A stretch of DNA of 64,000 nucleotides from an uncultured beta proteobacterium (GTDB lineage Bacteria; Pseudomonadota; Gammaproteobacteria; Burkholderiales; Burkholderiaceae_B), in assembly GCA_903903735.1 (NCBI GenBank), contig CAIUZV010000267.1, positions 1 to 64,000 of the forward strand. The letters are read 5' to 3'. Below the pieces are notes generated by a model. The model saw only the letters and a program-made list of their open reading frames with translations, did not search any database and was not told where the DNA came from. Positions 56,535-64,000 of this stretch are shown piece by piece. Position numbers and translations under genes: made by a program. Within the stretch, counting starts at the first letter, position 1; each line of letters starts with the position of its first letter.

Positions 56535-57751
56535 AAAAGAGAATCATCGCCGTCTTTACTGGGAACAGGGCCGAGTATGGACTTCAATATCCAATTCTTA
56601 AGGCAATCGATAAACACCCGAATCTCGACTACCGCCTCCTCGTATCGGGCGCCCACCTGGACTCAAACTTTGGGCGCACCCTAGATGAGATTCGTGATGA
56701 CGGCTTCCGTATCGAAGCCGAAATCAAGATTGAAATGGATGCTGATTCATTAATCGCTACGGCTCAGGCAATTGGCTCCGGTGTACTCGAGATTAGCAAA
56801 GCTCTGGCGAAGATCAAGCCGGATCTAATGATTGTGTATGCAGATCGTTTTGAGGGCTTGGCAGCGGTAATCGCGGCCAGCCAAACCAATGTGCCGACGG
56901 CGCATGTCGAGGGTGGCGACTTGACGGAGGGAGGAGCGCTTGATGACTCCGTGCGACACGCTATGACCAAACTCTCCCACCTGCACTTTACGACTAATGC
57001 CCAAGCAAGCAACCGCATCCTAGCCATGGGTGAGGAAGCCTGGCGCGTCCACACGGTCGGATTCCCCGCCATTGATCTGATCGCCGAGGGCCGCTTTGCA
57101 TCTCAGACGGAAATCGTGGAAAAGCTGAGCGTCGATCTGTCACGACCCTTGGTGCTTTTCACCCAGCACTCAGTCACTACCGAGTTCGACCGCGCCAGCG
57201 AGCAGGTATTGCCGTCGCTTGCAGCTATCGAAGCGCTGGCGGACAAGGGGGTACAAGTCATTCTGACCTACCCTAACAACGATGCCGGCGGCAAAGCCAT
57301 CATTGGTCAGTTGGAAGCGTTCAAGGAAAAGGCGGTTCCCGGCACGCAGGTGCATCGCTCGCTGGGCCGACACATTTATCACGGCGTCCTTGCGCTAGCT
57401 AGGAATCCGGGTATCCGAGTGACTTGCGTTGGCAACTCATCATCGGGGCTCAAGGAAACACCAGCATTTGGCTGTCCGACGGTCAATATCGGCTCTCGTC
57501 AGGAAGGTCGTTTGCGCGGCGAGAACGTCGTCGATGCAGGGTATGACAGCGCAGCCATCCAGGCGGCCATAGAGAAGTGTCTATTTGACGAACCCTTCCG
57601 TGCACTTAGCCGCGCAGCGCCCAACCCCTACTACCTGGGGGACGCCGGCCCCAAGATCGCCAACGTGCTCGCCTCCGTCCCCCTCGACCAAAAGATGATC
57701 CGCAAGAAGATGACGCTGCGTGGCGAAGCGCAGGACGGATGGTATCGATGA
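56531..57751 (+). CDS. legG: Hydrolysing UDP/GDP-sugar 2-epimerase (NeuC/LegG type)
   Basis: A 406-residue enzyme: FTGNRAEYGLQYPILKAIDK, LVSGAHLDSNFGRTLDEI, PDLMIVYADRFEGLAAVIAA, THVEGGDLTEG-like TAHVEGGDLTEGGALDDSVR, and VGNSSSGLKETPAFGCPTVN. It releases the nucleotide while epimerising C2, giving the six-carbon substrate of the synthase. The partner set suggests GDP-sugar use (LegG). It overlaps the next gene by 13 bases. Confidence 0.85.
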   Translation: MKKRIIAVFTGNRAEYGLQYPILKAIDKHPNLDYRLLVSGAHLDSNFGRTLDEIRDDGFRIEAEIKIEMDADSLIATAQAIGSGVLEISKALAKIKPDLMIVYADRFEGLAAVIAASQTNVPTAHVEGGDLTEGGALDDSVRHAMTKLSHLHFTTNAQASNRILAMGEEAWRVHTVGFPAIDLIAEGRFASQTEIVEKLSVDLSRPLVLFTQHSVTTEFDRASEQVLPSLAAIEALADKGVQVILTYPNNDAGGKAIIGQLEAFKEKAVPGTQVHRSLGRHIYHGVLALARNPGIRVTCVGNSSSGLKETPAFGCPTVNIGSRQEGRLRGENVVDAGYDSAAIQAAIEKCLFDEPFRALSRAAPNPYYLGDAGPKIANVLASVPLDQKMIRKKMTLRGEAQDGWYR

Positions 57752-58806
57752 CCGAAACGCCGTTGCAAATGGACGCACGGCTGGTCGATGCGGTCAATGC
57801 GATCGAGTCGACGCATCGACGCATCGCCGTTGTCGTCGATCAGGATCAGTGCGTCATGGGTACGCTGACGGACGGCGACGTCCGGCGCTGCCTCCTGCGC
57901 GGAGGGACGCTCGAAACACCGGCGGCTGAGGCCATGAACCGGAGGCCTATCACCTGTACGACGAGCAGCAGCGATGCGCATATTCTCGAGTTGATGAATC
58001 AGGGAAATATCGAAGCCCTGCCCTCGGTAGACGATGAGGGGCGCTTGGTCCGCCTCGTTCATATCACTGACATTTCGGATCCGCAGAGCCACTTCGATGG
58101 TCGCGCCGACTTTGCCTACGCAGTCATCATGGCCGGTGGCGAGGGCATGCGCCTGCGTCCCATTACGGAAACCATTCCTAAACCCATGGTGGATATCGGT
58201 GGGCTCCCGCTCATCGAACATCAAATCCGCCGCCTCATACGTGCCGGCATCCGGCATGTATATATCTCGCTCAACTACCTTGGACATGTGATCGAATCTC
58301 ACTTTGGAGACGGATCAGCTTTTGGCGTCAGAATTCGCTATCTGCGTGAAGATAGGAAGCTAGGCACAGCTGGCGCACTCACACTGCTGCCAGAAAAACC
58401 AGAGGCCCCAATTGTCGTCATGAATGGCGACATTTTAACAACGTGCGACTTCAATGGCTTGTTCGACTTTCATATTTCCCACGGTGCTGCGGTGACGGTA
58501 GGTGCCGTGGATTACCACGTCAACATTCCGTTCGGTGTCATTCAGTCGGAAGGCCCGCGCGTAACCGGGCTGGCCGAGAAGCCGTCGCAGCGATTCCTCT
58601 GCAACGCCGGTATCTACGCAGTATCGCCAGAGGCCCTCGACCTTCTGCCCGGTATGCAGTTCTGGAACATGACCGACATGATCGAGAGCTGTATTGCATC
58701 CTCGCGGCAAGTGGTGGTGTTCCCGGTTCACGAATACTGGAGCGACGTCGGCACTCCGGATGACCTAGAAAAGGCGCGTGCCTTTATCAGGGAGCGACCG
58801 CACTAG
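57739..58806 (+). CDS. ptmE: CBS-domain sugar nucleotidyltransferase (PtmE-like)
   Basis: A 355-residue two-part protein. Residues 1-115 are a CBS pair (IAVVVDQDQCVMGTLTDGDV, RRCLLRGGTLETPAAEAMN). Residues 125-355 are a nucleotidyltransferase (AVIMAGGEGMRLRPITETIP, PKPMVDIGGLPLIEHQIRRL, VVMNGDILTTCDFNGLFDFH). This CBS-GT fusion is the type of C. jejuni PtmE, which makes GDP-GlcNAc/GDP-GlcN for legionaminic acid. It starts inside the end of the 2-epimerase gene. Confidence 0.8.
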   Translation: MVSMTETPLQMDARLVDAVNAIESTHRRIAVVVDQDQCVMGTLTDGDVRRCLLRGGTLETPAAEAMNRRPITCTTSSSDAHILELMNQGNIEALPSVDDEGRLVRLVHITDISDPQSHFDGRADFAYAVIMAGGEGMRLRPITETIPKPMVDIGGLPLIEHQIRRLIRAGIRHVYISLNYLGHVIESHFGDGSAFGVRIRYLREDRKLGTAGALTLLPEKPEAPIVVMNGDILTTCDFNGLFDFHISHGAAVTVGAVDYHVNIPFGVIQSEGPRVTGLAEKPSQRFLCNAGIYAVSPEALDLLPGMQFWNMTDMIESCIASSRQVVVFPVHEYWSDVGTPDDLEKARAFIRERPH

Positions 58807-58909
58807 CTCACCTTGAATAATCAGATCTGACTCGCAATTGGCGGCACTGGCTATCTCACTTTCTCATCTTCAAAGCTAGGCTTATCTAGAACTAATATAA
58901 CGTAAAGAA

Positions 58910-59917
58910 ATGAACATCATCGAAAATATTTCTGGGAAAACCGTAGCTGTTACTGGCGCTGACGGCTTCATCGGAAGTCACCTCTCCGAACTCTTAGTGC
59001 AATCAGGAGCTAGAGTCCGAGCACTGGTTTATTACAACAGCTGGAATGAATTGGGCTGGCTGGGCGATGCCCAACAGAGCCTCGTTGACCAGATGGAATT
59101 GGTCAACGGCGATATCCGGGATACCGAACTCATCCGCAAATTCGTCAAGGGTTGCGACTATGTCTTCCACCTGTCCAGCCTGATCGCCATACCCTACAGC
59201 TACGAGGCACCGCGGTCGTATATCGACACCAACGTAATGGGCGCAATCAATGTGCTGCAGGCCTGTCGCGACAGCGACTCTCTTACACGCCTCGTGCACG
59301 TCTCGACCTCCGAGGTTTACGGCACGGCCCAGCAAGTTCCGATTTCTGAAAGCCATCCGCTGGTAGGGCAATCTCCGTATTCCGCCAGCAAGATCGCCGC
59401 GGACAAGATGGCGGAAAGCTTTTATCTGTCCTTCGGCCTGCCCGTCGTCACCGCCCGCCCTTTCAACACATTCGGGCCGCGCCAGACCGCTCGCGCGGTG
59501 ATCCCGACAATTGCAAGCCAACTCGCTGCCGGCGCCAGCAAACTGACCTTGGGTGCGCTGCATCCGACGCGCGACTTTAACTACGCAACGGATACTGCCG
59601 CCGGCATGCTGGCATTAGGTTTATGCCCCGCGGCTGCAGGCAAGGTAGTAAATATCGGCTCAGGCGAAGAATGGTCGATCGGCGAGACCGCCAAGATCCT
59701 CTGCGAGCTGTCTGGCCGCGAGGTTGAAATCCAGACTGACGACAATCGCATCCGTCCGGAAAATAGCGAAGTATTTAGATTGCTGGCAGACAATTGCCTT
59801 ATCCACGAGCTAACGGGTTGGAAGAGTCGGGTGAGCTTTCGCGATGGGTTATCAAATACACTGGAATGGATTCAGCGAAACAAACACTTATTTAATCCCG
59901 AAAGGTATTCAAAATAA
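58910..59917 (+). CDS. legB: NAD-dependent 4,6-dehydratase (LegB-like)
   Basis: A 335-residue SDR enzyme: VAVTGADGFIGSHLSELLV, RALVYYNSWNELGWLGDA, HLSSLIAIPYSYEAPRSYID, STSEVYGTAQQVPISESHPL and PYSASKIAADKMAESFYLSF with the Tyr/Lys pair. It matches the LegB family, which dehydrates the GDP-amino sugar at C4/C6. The 103-base gap before it and the 197-base gap after it break the overlap chain. Confidence 0.85.
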   Translation: MNIIENISGKTVAVTGADGFIGSHLSELLVQSGARVRALVYYNSWNELGWLGDAQQSLVDQMELVNGDIRDTELIRKFVKGCDYVFHLSSLIAIPYSYEAPRSYIDTNVMGAINVLQACRDSDSLTRLVHVSTSEVYGTAQQVPISESHPLVGQSPYSASKIAADKMAESFYLSFGLPVVTARPFNTFGPRQTARAVIPTIASQLAAGASKLTLGALHPTRDFNYATDTAAGMLALGLCPAAAGKVVNIGSGEEWSIGETAKILCELSGREVEIQTDDNRIRPENSEVFRLLADNCLIHELTGWKSRVSFRDGLSNTLEWIQRNKHLFNPERYSK

Positions 59918-60114
59918 GTGAAGGCTTTATGAAACTGTTTCGTAAGTGGCAAATGTTCAAAAATAAAAATTTACGGGCATTGCCACTGATTTGGCTTATT
60001 ACTTGAAAATGCTCAATAAAAATCTGAAATCTACGAAAAGAAAAGTTTCAAGGTGTTTGGGTGAATTTCATTAAAAGTATGTCGACACTTGAAAAATCAA
60101 AATATTGAAAATCA
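59918..60114. other. AT-rich gap before the flippase gene
   Basis: No gene. About 200 bases of AT-rich sequence; the C-terminal amino- and acetyltransferases expected after legB are not here. A promoter could be present, but none is convincing. Confidence 0.4.
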
Positions 60115-61872
60115 ATGAATATATCAGCTGCCAGCAAATTGCTGGGTGAAATTTACCGTCTAGTTGAAAGTGGCAAGCAGTCGTTACTCCAAGTGGTTGC
60201 AATGGGCGCAGTCTTGGCATCTATTGATTTGCTTGGTCTATATTTGTTAGGAAAATTTGTCGCGATGACGGCAGCTTCCGAGTCTGCTCTGAGTTTGCAA
60301 GCCTTTGGTTGGTACCTACCGGTCTCATACGACAGAGCGGCAATTATTTTAGGCATTGTATACGTCGGCCGTGCTATTTTAGGTATTGGAGCTAATCATA
60401 AAATTAATCTTATAGCAGCAAATCTGGAGGCGGATCTTAAAGCAACTATTCTATTGCAATATCAAGTCATGCCATATGCTGAGAGGATGCGGCGTGGTAT
60501 TGGTGAAATGTCAGAGGCCGTAAGTGTATGGACCGCCAGTTTTGTCAGGGCAGTTTTTTCCCCTTTGTCTCGCTTTATTTCTGAATCGATTATTTCCATA
60601 ACCATCAGCGCGTATTTTTTATATTTATATCCCAAAGTGATTTTGTTTTTTTGTGTCTTGGCAGTCGTGGCGGTTATATCTTACGATATGTTAGTGAAGC
60701 GCAAAGCCAACGCAAGTGCTTCAGCATATCGTCAAGCTTCGACGCAGTTGTCGGAGGAGATTCAAAATACGTTGTCGGGATATAAAGAAATTATTGGGTT
60801 TGGTTTGCCTCGATTTTTTTCTAATAAAATTCATTCTAGTGCGAGGAAAATGTGTGGATCACTAGCCAAGGCAATTACCTTTGCGCAAGCTCCTCGTCTG
60901 GTGATTGAGGCGTTCCTAGTGGTCTGCGCTGTAGTTGTTTTGTGGGGCATGACCTATGTTGGGCGAGATGTTCGCGCTGAATTACCGAATATTGCAATGA
61001 TCGCTGTTGGAGTGATGAGAATTTCGTCTTGGTTCAGCCTTACGACAAGTATGCTTTCAAATATGAGGCTATATCGTCCAATAGTTTCATCGCTTGCGCT
61101 TGATTTGGGGGTTGGCGAGAACTCTTTCCTGGGACCCGCAGTTAAGCCGGCTAAGACAGTTGCATCGAGAGAAATGACTTATTTGTCGGCAGAAAATATT
61201 TCGTTTGCTTATGACGAAAATCGAAGAATATTCTCCGGATTAGATTTCAAAATTGAAGCAGGTGATCGTGTGGCAATCGTTGGACCTTCCGGCGCAGGTA
61301 AGACGACACTATTAGACGTAATGATGGGGCTAATAAAGCCTACGACGGGTGGCGTTACGGTACATATCTCAGATGGCAGCTCGCAGGGAAATTTATTGGG
61401 AATTGGTAGTTATCTTTCACAGTCAACCTTTATTCTCAATGATACCGTAAGGCGAAATGTGGCACTTGGCGTTCCAGATGAGGAGATTGATGACGAAAGA
61501 GTAAAGATGTCTCTTCGACGTGCAATGCTCCCAGAGTTCGCTGAAGAGATGGGCCTAGAACGAGTGCTTGGCAGCTCGGGGGCATTAATTTCCGGCGGGC
61601 AAAAACAGAGGGTTTCAATTGCTCGCGCTTTCTATTTCGGGCGAAGCGTTTTTTTATTTGATGAAGCTACAAGCGCATTGGACTTACAGACGGAGTTAGA
61701 GATTATCCGTGTGCTTTTTGACATGGGCCGGAATATCACTCTGATTGTCGTGACGCACAACCAAGATCTTGTGGCGAAATTTAATAAAAAAATTGAAATT
61801 ACCGCTGATTTTTCTGGAGTGGATACTTTGGCGTATCCGAACAAGGTCGGCCACTCATCTGGATTGCTGTAG
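60115..61872 (+). CDS. ABC transporter, PglK/MsbA-like polysaccharide flippase
   Basis: A 585-residue half-transporter. The N-terminal 330 residues hold about six membrane segments (VVAMGAVLASIDLLGLYLLG, then VILFFCVLAVVAVISYDMLV). The ATPase domain has Walker A GPSGAGKTT at residues 390-398, signature SGGQKQR near 493 and Walker B FLFDEATSALD near 514-521. Length and context match PglK, which flips lipid-linked oligosaccharides. It is AT-rich compared with legB. The next gene starts one base after its stop. Confidence 0.85.
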   Translation: MNISAASKLLGEIYRLVESGKQSLLQVVAMGAVLASIDLLGLYLLGKFVAMTAASESALSLQAFGWYLPVSYDRAAIILGIVYVGRAILGIGANHKINLIAANLEADLKATILLQYQVMPYAERMRRGIGEMSEAVSVWTASFVRAVFSPLSRFISESIISITISAYFLYLYPKVILFFCVLAVVAVISYDMLVKRKANASASAYRQASTQLSEEIQNTLSGYKEIIGFGLPRFFSNKIHSSARKMCGSLAKAITFAQAPRLVIEAFLVVCAVVVLWGMTYVGRDVRAELPNIAMIAVGVMRISSWFSLTTSMLSNMRLYRPIVSSLALDLGVGENSFLGPAVKPAKTVASREMTYLSAENISFAYDENRRIFSGLDFKIEAGDRVAIVGPSGAGKTTLLDVMMGLIKPTTGGVTVHISDGSSQGNLLGIGSYLSQSTFILNDTVRRNVALGVPDEEIDDERVKMSLRRAMLPEFAEEMGLERVLGSSGALISGGQKQRVSIARAFYFGRSVFLFDEATSALDLQTELEIIRVLFDMGRNITLIVVTHNQDLVAKFNKKIEITADFSGVDTLAYPNKVGHSSGLL

Positions 61873-61873
61873 A

Positions 61874-63391
61874 GTGGGTGTTATTGTTTATATTCCAACT
61901 GGGCTCGCTTCACCAGAGCTCGAAATTTTGCTAGCAAAGGCGCAGTTTGCAATCAATGCAGGCGCAAGGACCACTGTTGTCACTTGTGCAGGGGGTGCGG
62001 GGTACGCTTGCTCATTGAATATCTATGGCTTGCGCTCGCTATGCAAGGTCTGCAAAAGCGTCACCAACCGGGGCGTGTCAAAGCTTCAAGGAGTTTACGA
62101 ACACGTACAGACGCCTACGATAATTTCGGTGCCGCCAAGGATTCGCGCTCGCGCGGCCCTTCTGATGACGCGTCAGGCAATCAAAGCCCACAGTTTTGAA
62201 GATGTCGATGTTGGTCAAGCCGCGTACGCTAGTTACATCGGACTATCGCGAGACCAAGATCTAGAGGGCCGCTTGGCTGGTTTCTCGCTAAACCGGCTCT
62301 TAGCCTCATCGGAGCAGCTGCTTCCGTGGTTCCGAGAGCTGATACGGACCCGCCAAGCAAAGCGTGTTGTTCTGTATAACGGTCGGCACAACCAATATCG
62401 CCCCTTGCTAAGGGCTGCGCAGCATGAGGGCGTTGAAGTTGATGTCATGGAATTTTCAGGTAGGGATTGTCAATGCGTCTATACCTATAACAATAATTTG
62501 CCCCAGATGCTCGATGTGCTCTATGCCTGTATAGAAGTCACTTGGAAAACATTTAGCGGCGATGTTGAGCAATGCTGCAGGGACTACTTTACCTTTAAGC
62601 GTACGGGCGTCGTTACGAACGGCGATCGGTCTTTCGTGCTTGGTCAAACCAAAGGGATGTTGCCGTCGGGATGGGATGCGACGAAGCACAACGTAGTCAT
62701 TTTCAATAGCTCCGAGGACGAATTTGCCGCGCTAGGCGGGGAGTACGATGAGACGATCTACTGTAGCCAGACCGAAGCAATCACACGATTATGTCAATCG
62801 GTGAGTGATGACCCGGATCTCGTGATCTGGCTTCGTATTCATCCGAATCTTTCTGGAGTCCTCTGGAGCTTCGCGCGGCGACTACTTCATCTGGAAAAGT
62901 TGCATCAGAATGTTCGCGTCATTCCCGGTAACTCGCCGGTGAGTTCTTATGATCTCCTTGACGCCTGTGACACCGCGCTAACCTTTGGCTCGACAATGGG
63001 GGTCGAGGCAGCTTATTGGGGTAAGCCCTCAATACTGGTAGGCCGCTTCATTCACGAGCGGTTGGGATCGCTCTATACGCCTAAGACGCACGAAGAAGTG
63101 GTGAGATTGATCCGGCAGCGAAATCTACCACCGCTTCCTTTAACGGGAGCGCTAAAGTTCGCCTTATTCTGGAGCAAAGGGGGGGGGGGGATACCACACT
63201 TTGAGGGTAATCGAGACAAGGGTTTTACCTTCAATGAATACAAAGTTACCAAGACGAATATTGAGACGGCAATTTATAAAATTGCGAAGTTAATCGAAAA
63301 AACTGTTCTTGGTTATCTTCTAAATTACGGTTTGGGTAAGACGCGTAGCCAAATGCGCGCAAATGTGACGAATGCATTATCTGATCGCTGA
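61874..63391 (+). CDS. Capsule/surface polysaccharide biosynthesis protein with G12 tract
   Basis: A 505-residue protein from a GTG one base after the ABC gene; a longer frame continues upstream inside the ABC gene and is ignored. It starts VIVYIPTGLASPELEILLAK and contains a C-terminal glycosyltransferase B-like part (TALTFGSTMGVEAAYWGKPS, ILVGRFIHERLGSLYTP), as in capsule synthesis proteins of the KpsS/capsule type. The coding sequence holds 12 consecutive G (63179-63190), encoding four glycines in WSKGGGGIPH. Length change there would shift the frame about 70 codons before the end. Confidence 0.7.
   Translation: MGVIVYIPTGLASPELEILLAKAQFAINAGARTTVVTCAGGAGYACSLNIYGLRSLCKVCKSVTNRGVSKLQGVYEHVQTPTIISVPPRIRARAALLMTRQAIKAHSFEDVDVGQAAYASYIGLSRDQDLEGRLAGFSLNRLLASSEQLLPWFRELIRTRQAKRVVLYNGRHNQYRPLLRAAQHEGVEVDVMEFSGRDCQCVYTYNNNLPQMLDVLYACIEVTWKTFSGDVEQCCRDYFTFKRTGVVTNGDRSFVLGQTKGMLPSGWDATKHNVVIFNSSEDEFAALGGEYDETIYCSQTEAITRLCQSVSDDPDLVIWLRIHPNLSGVLWSFARRLLHLEKLHQNVRVIPGNSPVSSYDLLDACDTALTFGSTMGVEAAYWGKPSILVGRFIHERLGSLYTPKTHEEVVRLIRQRNLPPLPLTGALKFALFWSKGGGGIPHFEGNRDKGFTFNEYKVTKTNIETAIYKIAKLIEKTVLGYLLNYGLGKTRSQMRANVTNALSDR
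63179..63190 (+). repeat. Poly-G tract of 12, possible phase-variation site
   Basis: An uninterrupted run of 12 G inside the capsule-type gene, the longest mononucleotide run in the window. Runs of this length are prone to slippage during replication. At the present length the frame is open. Confidence 0.75.
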
Positions 63392-64000
63392 AAGCGTCGC
63401 TCTTAACCCTCATCTTGAAACAGCAGGTGAACTTGCGCTTCGATTTCGTGACGAGGGGCATGAAGTTAGTTTCACTTGGTTGGGTGACGACTTACCATGG
63501 TCCGACTGGTGTCTCCCGGCAGTTGCTCGGTTGCTCGGATGCTCACTAGAACGACGGGTGCGGCGATTTATGGGCTTGCTGGGACAAGAGGGGATCGTTG
63601 TTTACAATCAAGTGACTCCAAACGATGGGCGGCTTGGACGTGCCCTGATGTGGGCTGCAGATTTTCGCGGTGATACCGAGGCGCTGAAAAATTATCGCTT
63701 GGATTCGGCAAGGCTCGGGATGGGGGCTGTTTCGTCATTGATCTCTCTTCATGGAGACAGTCGATACCGCGCCGACCTGAATCAGGAAGAGGTGCATCAA
63801 TGTCTTGCAGCAGCGGCTCTGGTGTACGAGCGCGCTCGGTCGGTAATTGAGTGGGTAAGGCCAGACGTTGTTGTAACCTTTAACGGAAGGTTCGCAACAT
63901 CCAAACCAATTGTTGCCGCGGCAGAGGACTTTGGCATTCGGACGTTGCGTCATGAGCGAGGCAGCAACTTCCAGCGTTACGAAATTTTTGAAGACTCGGT
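63372..64000 (+). CDS. Polysaccharide-locus gene, cut by the window end
   Basis: An open frame of 209 codons runs to the window end without a stop. It starts MHYLIAESVALNPHLETAGE with the ATG inside the end of the previous gene (20-base overlap). Further features include LALRFRDEGHEVSFTWLGDD and VIEWVRPDVVVTFNGRF, reminiscent of the N-terminal half of a GT-B-like or capsule-type glycosyltransferase. The family is not certain because the C-terminal half is missing. Its overlap fits the same operon. Confidence 0.7.
   Translation, partial: MHYLIAESVALNPHLETAGELALRFRDEGHEVSFTWLGDDLPWSDWCLPAVARLLGCSLERRVRRFMGLLGQEGIVVYNQVTPNDGRLGRALMWAADFRGDTEALKNYRLDSARLGMGAVSSLISLHGDSRYRADLNQEEVHQCLAAAALVYERARSVIEWVRPDVVVTFNGRFATSKPIVAAAEDFGIRTLRHERGSNFQRYEIFEDS

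Overview
The window reads as a chromosomal segment of a Gram-negative proteobacterium, most likely a betaproteobacterium. The evidence is an Rz/Rz1 spanin pair (needs an outer membrane), a tRNA-Phe 3' end with encoded CCA, an RfaH-type regulator with an exact ops element, an EPS-associated MarR-type regulator and an E. coli-like short Ugd. I cannot name a genus. The window opens inside one integrated element and ends inside a polysaccharide gene.

Region 1 (1-2231) is AT-rich and has only three small genes, the first resembling the phage DUF6641 family. It ends exactly at a 45-nt copy of the 3' end of tRNA-Phe (2187-2231) that lacks the 5' half of the tRNA. This is the signature of an att junction, so bases 1-2231 are the right end of an element integrated in tRNA-Phe. 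A rho-independent terminator and a small unknown gene (2575-3084) follow.

Region 2 (about 3.1-43.0 kb) is a nearly complete lambda-like siphovirus prophage. From left to right: a leftward pair of unknown genes; a divergent XRE repressor/ImmA-type protease switch; a small gene-DUF2924-large serine recombinase-HTH cassette; a large palindrome in front of an early operon (AlpA-like HTH, BRO-N antirepressor, Sak4-like ATPase, putative SSB, Cas4-like nuclease, P4/D5-type primase-helicase, RuvC-like resolvase, ParB-methyltransferase fusion); a four-gene leftward cassette with a duplicated palindrome; terminase, gpW-like connector, portal, S49 protease/scaffold, decoration and capsid proteins; tail genes with a canonical A AAA AAC slippery site in the tail assembly chaperone; tape measure; two tandem RCC1-repeat proteins in the tail-fibre position; NlpC/P60 and TipJ/gpJ tip proteins; and a holin-endolysin-Rz/Rz1 lysis cassette closed by a terminator.

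Region 3 (43.0-48.3 kb) holds two RfaH/NusG-type genes flanking a serine recombinase-ParB-ParB operon. The first NusG-like protein carries a helix-turn-helix-like N-terminal extension; the second is an ordinary RfaH-sized protein. This is the least described arrangement in the window.

Region 4 (48.5-64.0 kb) is a rightward surface-polysaccharide locus starting at an exact ops element (48493-48504). It encodes a MarR-type regulator, Ugd, GalE, an AT-rich trio (deacetylase, formyltransferase, methyltransferase), and a legionaminic/sialic-type nonulosonate set: CMP-sugar synthetase, synthase, NAD-epimerase, hydrolysing 2-epimerase, CBS-fused nucleotidyltransferase and LegB-like dehydratase. It continues with a PglK/MsbA-like ABC flippase, a capsule-type gene containing a G12 homopolymer tract (possible phase variation) and a gene cut by the window end. 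The LegC aminotransferase and LegH acetyltransferase expected for legionaminate are not seen. A plausible model is that RfaH loads at ops and carries polymerase through this long operon.
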